The notes beneath the pieces were generated by a model. The model saw only the letters and a program-made list of their open reading frames with translations, ran no database searches and had not been told where the DNA came from. Below are positions 58,730-64,000 of a stretch of DNA of 64,000 nucleotides, one piece after another (the stretch's first letter is position 1; each line of letters starts with the position of its first letter). The stretch is from Pachyseris speciosa (Eukaryota > Cnidaria > Anthozoa > Scleractinia > Pachyseridae). The position numbers and the translations under genes were made by a program. The stretch is from positions 62,001-126,000 of the forward strand of contig JAEMWC010000614.1 in NCBI GenBank assembly GCA_016490735.1. Reading direction: 5' to 3'.

Positions 58730-59479
58730 AACAATAGCTTTAGGGCCAAACAAAGGCTTGTTAATTCACGAGGAAAACTCAAACTCTCTGCTATTACAAT
58801 GGCGAAATTTACGAGGGAAATTAAAAAATAACCTATTACTGCTCGAGAGCGAAATTTGAATATTCGCAGAAAGCTCGTTCGTGTTGAATCTTACCCGGGG
58901 GAGGATATGAGAGTTACGTTTCGTTTGAGGTCACTTGCTACTGAATGCCACTTCATGAAGATTTTATGTACCCTGAACATGGCATCTGATATTGCAGACG
59001 ATAAGACAAGAAAAGAGGCCTTTATTTATCCACGATCAGAAAATTGAAAACGCGAAAATTCGACACCGCAATCGAAAAATAAAACGTTTAGTCAAACCGA
59101 GGGAGTCGTACTAGTAGGAGCCCATTGTGTTTGTTTTGACACATTGAGAACCGAAGTAGAACAGACATTTACAAGAGATCAAAAAAGCTTATGTTAACCC
59201 ATGTTTTTCCTGAAGACAAGATAGCGCGTTCGACGTGTTGAAGCAGTGTGTTGATTACCATAACATTACGTTTCGTATAATGCATGAAAGATGGACAAAC
59301 GAATGTCTGACGATTTTAACTGCGGCCATGATAATTGCCACCTTTTTGAAAAGCCGACAATTTTGCAACGATTTGAAATTCATCTTCGCCGAGTCTCGGT
59401 ACAATTCCCTTAGCGCAAAAAGCAACAAAGGGTTTTTTGTTTGAACTTGCATTGTGAAGACGAATTTGACTCACTTCAA
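58730..59479. other. No recognised gene
   Basis: Short frames at 58856-59047 and 59235-59444 have no recognisable domain. No terminal repeats seen. Confidence 0.35.
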
Positions 59480-59730
59480 TGGGCCATTTCTTGATTCGAT
59501 CAAAAGTGTACGCTGTAAACTAGCTTGTCAGCTGGAGTATGGCCGCCATGTTGGATTATTAATTATTACTATTATTATATTATTAATTATTAGGAAACTC
59601 CACCGTGGTCGTCCTGCGGTCGCGCCCACGCGCAATAACGCTAGCCATGATTACCATCAGAAAAGCATTTGACGGGTTTCTATAAGTACGGTGCTCCGCT
59701 CTGCGGTCCTTCGAGCTGCCGGAGCTCCGC
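59480..59730 (-). mobile_element. Terminus of the TA-flanked family, copy 3
   Basis: Reading the minus strand from 59730, GCGGAGCTCCGGCAGCTCGA ... ATAGAAACCCGTCAA ... GGCTAGCG ... AATCCAACATGG ... CTAGTTTACAGCGTACA follows the left end at 35983-36205 in order. Similarity fades after about 250 bp. TA is present at 59731. Confidence 0.7.
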
Positions 59731-59868
59731 TATAAAACGAAAGCTAGACGAGGGGAGAGCACTACTCAGACCTGATGTTTGCGAGGAAAATCACGCATAC
59801 AAGCATAAAGCGTGCAAACCAAGAGGCCGAAAGTGCATTACACAAACCAATAGTTTGCGAGGCGTGGC

Positions 59869-59920
<52 letters not shown>

Positions 59921-59923
59921 TAA
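59869..59923. repeat. (TAA)n microsatellite
   Basis: About 50 bp perfect tract; explains the Ile- and Tyr-run frames on both strands. Confidence 0.97.
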
Positions 59924-59956
59924 TAAAATGGAATAGCAAAAGGACAAGCGTGCAAA

Positions 59957-60202
59957 CTAAAAGAGGGCCGAAGGAATGGAACAGACGTACAGATAAAAAC
60001 GAAAATCTGAAGCAGGGACAGGCGAAGGACAAGACGTATTAATTGTAAAATGCACCACGGTTACAAAAGGAAAAAAACTATAATTGTAACGTAACGGAGC
60101 CGGGTTTTGCTCAGGAATAGCCACTTCGGGCGCCTTCAAGGCTTGGGTGGGGGGCGGGGGGAGAACAGCAGCAGGGGCAGGAACTTGAGCGGCTTCAGCC
60201 AT
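59957..60202 (-). CDS. Candidate first exon, Pro/Ala-rich
   Basis: ATG at 60202 opens MAEAAQVPAPAAVLPPPPTQ then ALKAPEVAIPEQNPAPLRYN; the later part looks like intron (T-rich, with a possible GTAACC donor after SFFPF). GC-rich codons stand out from the AT-rich surroundings and the upstream 100 bp is GC-balanced, as around a 5' end. No family recognised. Alternatively it is chance. Confidence 0.3.
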   Translation of the reverse strand: MAEAAQVPAPAAVLPPPPTQALKAPEVAIPEQNPAPLRYNYSFFPFVTVVHFTINTSCPSPVPASDFRFYLYVCSIPSALF

Positions 60203-60819
60203 AACACGGTAACTTTAGGCCGAACGGATTCTAATGCGAGCCGGACCGAAATGAGATGCAGAGTTCTTATTTACACTCGCGCTGTAAGAGACTGCCGCGA
60301 ATAGATCATCAGTTTCTTCCCTTTTTGTCTTCAGTTAGTTTGACGTTGTTTGTCGCGGTTTGTTTTCTCCTGTGATTTCCTATTAAAACGCGCAAAAAAA
60401 GATTCCGCAGTTTTTATCTGTTACTGAAACAGAGCTGCCCTTTATAGCGCATAAGGTTTTAGCGACAATAAAATTTAAAAAGTGTTCGTAATTCTTTGAT
60501 TGCACTCACGTGAAAAGACGGCCATGTTGATGCCAAAGCAATAGAAAAATGTAGCTCAAGGTTTCCATAATAACAGAATCAAATTCCCAAAAGACTTTTT
60601 CGCTATTGTTCTTTCCACCAACATCGCCGCCGTAACGTCAGGTGCAATACAAAAATTCCGACGATAATTCACATCTTCATTCCTTACTCCGCAGTTCTGA
60701 TATTTGAATTTCACACATTTGCACTCATTTTAAAAAGGTACCATGATCTCGACGTTTGCGTTTGGAAAAAAGACTTGCTTCTCCTTAAATGCTCCTTCTG
60801 CAGAGTCCTAAATGATATT

Positions 60820-61178
60820 AATAGGGAGTTTAAGCAACGACTACGGCAATGGCAACGAAAACGCCACAAAACAATAGGTTTAATGAGCAAGCTAGGACAA
60901 TGGCTTTGCGCGTGCGTTGGTAAATCTGGTACATTTCGTTACCGTACTCCTCAAACAACAACGTGAAATGACCAAATTCACGTTTTGTGGAGGACGTGAA
61001 CACGCGCGACGGCGAAACTTGCGTTCTCTTTCTTTTCTTTAACGCGATGATACCAATTTATTTCCTGAATGGTTTGTCCATATTTTACAAGTTGAACGCG
61101 CTGGAATAACCATGAAATAGCTGCAATTTTGTGATAAACATTTTTCAATGACGTTTGCGTTGCTTAAACTCCCTATTA
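60820..61178. mobile_element. 359 bp MITE, AGGGAGTTTAAGCAACGACT ends
   Basis: AATAGGGAGTTTAAGCAAC is inverted at the right (GTTGCTTAAACTCCCTATT). Relative of 18883-19250. It supplies most of the frame at 60775-60966, which is therefore not a gene. 60303-60819 shows nothing else. Confidence 0.8.
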
Positions 61179-61636
61179 AGTACAAATGACGGCATTACTG
61201 CAATCCGGTCAGTGAAAATTCTTCAGAAAAATCTAGGAAAGGAAGATTATGGACTCCGCTCTTATTTGATATTTGATTAGACTTGATTTCTGTCGCTTTC
61301 TCGAGTCCAGTCTTTGCCCCGCTACCCCCCCTCATGGCTTCCCCCGCCGTCGCCCCCGAAAGAAACATTCGGGGAAGGGACGTGGGCTCATTTACCCGAA
61401 AAGTAGTTGGTAATCGAGCCTAGTATTTGATGGACTTTAAAGTTTGTATATTTTAGTTACATTTACTTTAGTGGAGAATGACATCATTACAGACGTTATG
61501 GCGTCGGTAAACGGTCAATACTTCCTTATCACGACCGCCATCTTGGATTGTGTGTTGCACCAAAGCGAGGTTGTACGGGCATAAAGTTCTTGGGGAGGGT
61601 TTCGTTACAATGTTTTAAGTGGAAATACACGCAACC

Positions 61637-61807
61637 ATGATCCACGATCTCTATCATTGTTGCATAATATACTGTAATAACGGCGAGCAAAACGAAAGTG
61701 CCGATAATATGTCGTTTTTCAACTTTACCTCAAATCCCTCACAGAGATCGGAGTGGATTGCCGCGATAAAGCGTGATGGAGGATCGCTTTTTGGGATGAG
61801 CGTGTAG
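61637..61807 (+). CDS. Candidate THAP-domain exon
   Basis: From ATG 61637 the frame reads MIHDLYHCCIIYCNNGEQNE then SADNMSFFNFTSNPSQRSEW and IAAIKRDGGSLFGMSV. C-x3-C near the start, an aromatic FFNF block and W-I-x-A-I-x-R are the conserved N-terminal half of THAP zinc fingers. The second half (C-x2-H-F) would have to be in a later exon; the most likely border is near 61800 (GAGC/GTGTAG) but is weak. Could be a host gene or a transposon THAP. An upstream GTG in frame at 61619 is not preferred. Confidence 0.45.
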   Translation: MIHDLYHCCIIYCNNGEQNESADNMSFFNFTSNPSQRSEWIAAIKRDGGSLFGMSV

Positions 61808-63118
61808 AGTCGTGTTGTCAAACGCACGTGTTTAGACTAGTGGTCGACTTTCTCCGTTTTATTAATGAAATATTTACTCAATACCTATCCAGAACAACTT
61901 CTGTCAATTATTCGAATCTACCAATGTTATTAGACTGTTGTTTTAAACTCGTTTCCTAGATCAAGTTTACCTTGGGGCGGTTTTTACTGTCCTTGGTCCA
62001 TGCAAACTGCTATGACACAACTCCTGGTTTTAGACTTGAAAGCCCAGTTATAATTTTATTATTGCTTGGCTTGAAGTGAGCGGATCGCCAACGAGTAGAG
62101 CCTTTCTTGATCTAGAAAGTAAGAAGACTGGTAGAATCGACTGCAGTTTCTCTCGATATATATTGATATACTTCATGAATAAAACGTGCTAGCTGAGTTT
62201 TAAATCGCTAGTATAAACACGAGCGTTTGACAAGTTACTCGCTGGTCACGACTCGACTAATTCACTTCAAAAAGCAGCCCTTCATCTCGCTTTATCACAG
62301 CAATCCGTTGCGATCTCTGTAAGAGATTTAAGGGAAAGATGAAAATCGACAAATTCTCGCCTCTTTCGTTTCGCTTGTCGTTAATACAGCATACTAAAGC
62401 AAGGATTGAGGATCATGACTGCGTATATCACCACTGAAAACATTGTAGCACAACCCTCCCTCAACAACTTTAGGCGCGTCCTTACTCGCTTTGGTGCACC
62501 ACACAAATCCACTTAAGTTTTTTTTGGCTACTCCCATGAAGGGATTTGTTTAGACTGCAAAGAGAAGGTTGGAGGAATGAACTTGTATGTGAAATAATAA
62601 GGGAGCTGAACCTAGCTGCGGGTTTAAATGATCAAACTTAACTGCAGACGAATATTTGCTAGCTCGTGAAATGTTAGACTAAATTAACGAAACAAAAAAA
62701 GGACAAAATTGAATAAAAACAAACCAAATGACCATGCCACATTTCAATAATATTCAATGATCTTCTGGCTATTGTGATCGAATGCATTATTTTCAAACAT
62801 GACAGGATCAAAATATTCAAAACACTGCGGGTTGGGACTGAACTTGACTGCTTTCACTAAAATCGGGTATTCTCTATTTCTTTTTTTTTCTGATTTCCTT
62901 TGATTTTCTTTTATAAAATAAATATTGAAAGGTTCAACCAATAGACAGTTGCAAGTCTTTATTTTATTATCACTGAGAAATTTTCCTTAACATGTTCCGA
63001 TCATCTTTCGCTTCACTGGCAACGTCCTGATTTTCGAAATTAAAATCTGTATAACCACAGCGACAAACCGATGATAGGGCCGGATCTTTAGTAGACCAGG
63101 ATCAGTAGAAAGTTTACA
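61808..63118. other. No recognised feature
   Basis: No frame over 65 codons with recognisable features, no terminal repeats, and no continuation of the THAP-like exon that I could identify. Confidence 0.4.
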
Positions 63119-63309
63119 ATACAAAATGTAGACGGCACACTGATCCTAACGGCGTATATGACCAAAATGAAATACAACGGATTAAAAGAATGAATTATTT
63201 GAAAACAAATTGCCCGGGCAATTTGTTTTCAAATAATTTCTTTTAATCCGTTGTATTTCATTTTGGTCATATACATCGTTAGGATCAGTGTGTCGTCTAT
63301 ATTTTGTAT
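63119..63309. repeat. 191 bp near-perfect palindrome
   Basis: Arms of about 95 bp run from ATACAAAATGTAGACGGCAC to TGAAAACAAATTGCC, meeting at CCCGGG (63213-63218). The right arm has only a few substitutions and one small length change near the centre. No spacer loop. Confidence 0.9.
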
Positions 63310-63627
63310 CCTTATTTTCGCACTGTATATCAATATATGGGTTGAACGCCTTCATAAACAATCAACGGATTGACTAATCATCCACAATTATACATATTTA
63401 CAAATATCGCAATTTATAAAATAAATATTAAAATGCTCAGCCATTTGCAGTAAGCGGAATTAAAACAAAACGCAATGGGCCCTTTGCAGGATGTCAGTCA
63501 CGTAGTAGAAAAACGCCATGCTAGCACCCAAGCAGCCCACTGGGGCTAGACAAACAAAGAGCTTTTATCATTCAAAATGGTAATTTTCTTTGTTTTTCTT
63601 GTGTCAATGGGTTGCATGCGTCACAGC

Positions 63628-63957
63628 GGTTGTTTACCATTTACACGGGAAAGCCGGTTGGTCGACGGTTGCAGTAAATGGTACGTATCACACATCCAAA
63701 TGAAAATTTCCACGGAACGCGCGTGTTCCATTTACACAAACATTTCTAACAGTCAGGTTTACAGAGCGATCCAAGCCGAAAGCCCTGGAACTGGTAGAAA
63801 TGGCACATTTCCATTTGGAAATTCCGTTTGGGAATTTTGGACTACCTTTCAAGAAATTCCGTTTTCCCCGGAAATTTTCCGTTTGGGAAGACCAAAATAG
63901 GCTTCCATTTACATTCCAACCGAAATTTCCGGATTTTTTGGTAAATGGTAAACAACC
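63628..63957. mobile_element. 330 bp MITE, GGTTGTTTACCATTTAC ends
   Basis: GGTTGTTTACCATTTAC is perfectly inverted at 63941-63957 and AGC flanks both ends (63625-63627, 63958-63960). The interior repeats the phrases TTTCCATTTGG and GGAAATTTTCCGTTTGG, giving overlapping frames on both strands that are not genes. Confidence 0.75.
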
Positions 63958-64000
63958 AGCATGTCGTTTCTGTATCACGCGACTGATATCCTGTAAAGGG

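Noticed and set aside
60775..60966. 63-codon ORF
   Set aside because: Mostly the translation of the MITE at 60820-61178.
63577..63978. Overlapping ORFs of 107 and 96 codons
   Set aside because: Both are translations of a MITE with internal repeats.

Overview
This is eukaryotic nuclear DNA: AT-rich, with no long intact gene. It is crowded with transposable elements, foldback (MITE-like) elements, microsatellites and decayed coding fragments. The mix suggests an anthozoan cnidarian, most likely a stony coral. It includes Penelope-like retroelements with GIY-YIG ends and hammerhead-like cores, Harbinger and TTAA-target transposons, tRNA-headed SINEs, TTAGGG-type repeats and long (TAA)n tracts. 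The taxon is an inference from repeat content, not from a marker gene.

Layout. 1-181 is a truncated copy of a long repeat unit that dominates the window. 182-8212 holds two tandem copies (A and B) of another unit with short terminal inverted repeats. Copy A alone carries a Harbinger insertion, so copy B serves as the empty site. 8213-8438 is a Penelope-like 3' end. 8439-14529 is a TA-flanked element with a 4.7 kb second element nested inside it; that one has GC-rich terminal repeats and THAP-like and other decayed ORFs. From 14530 to about 54788 six partial copies (I to VI) of a unit of roughly 4.5-6.5 kb run head to tail on one strand. Each carries its own nested insertions. Small coding-like islands on the minus strand keep reading frames and splice-like borders, so the unit may derive from a duplicated gene that has died.

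The insertions in the array are unusually easy to delimit, because other copies show the empty sites. They include a 441 bp TTAA foldback (26495-26935), a 1.2 kb element with 18 bp inverted ends (28906-30112) and a 4.4 kb TA-flanked element with two SINEs (35983-40408). They also include a 3.87 kb element with two internal arrays of perfect palindromes spaced about 79 bp (42719-46586), a telomere-repeat block between 34 bp inverted repeats (50612-50845), and a two-headed Penelope-like element with a 12 bp target duplication (52756-54573).

Beyond 54788 the array stops. 54.8-64 kb contains a Harbinger transposase pseudogene with an intron, a TTAA-flanked transposon with an internally deleted transposase (56936-58725), one more terminus of the TA-flanked family, two weak first-exon candidates (Pro/Ala-rich at about 60.2 kb; THAP-like at 61.6 kb), several foldbacks and a near-perfect 191 bp palindrome. 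The strongest candidate for something undescribed is the palindrome-array element at 42.7-46.6 kb.
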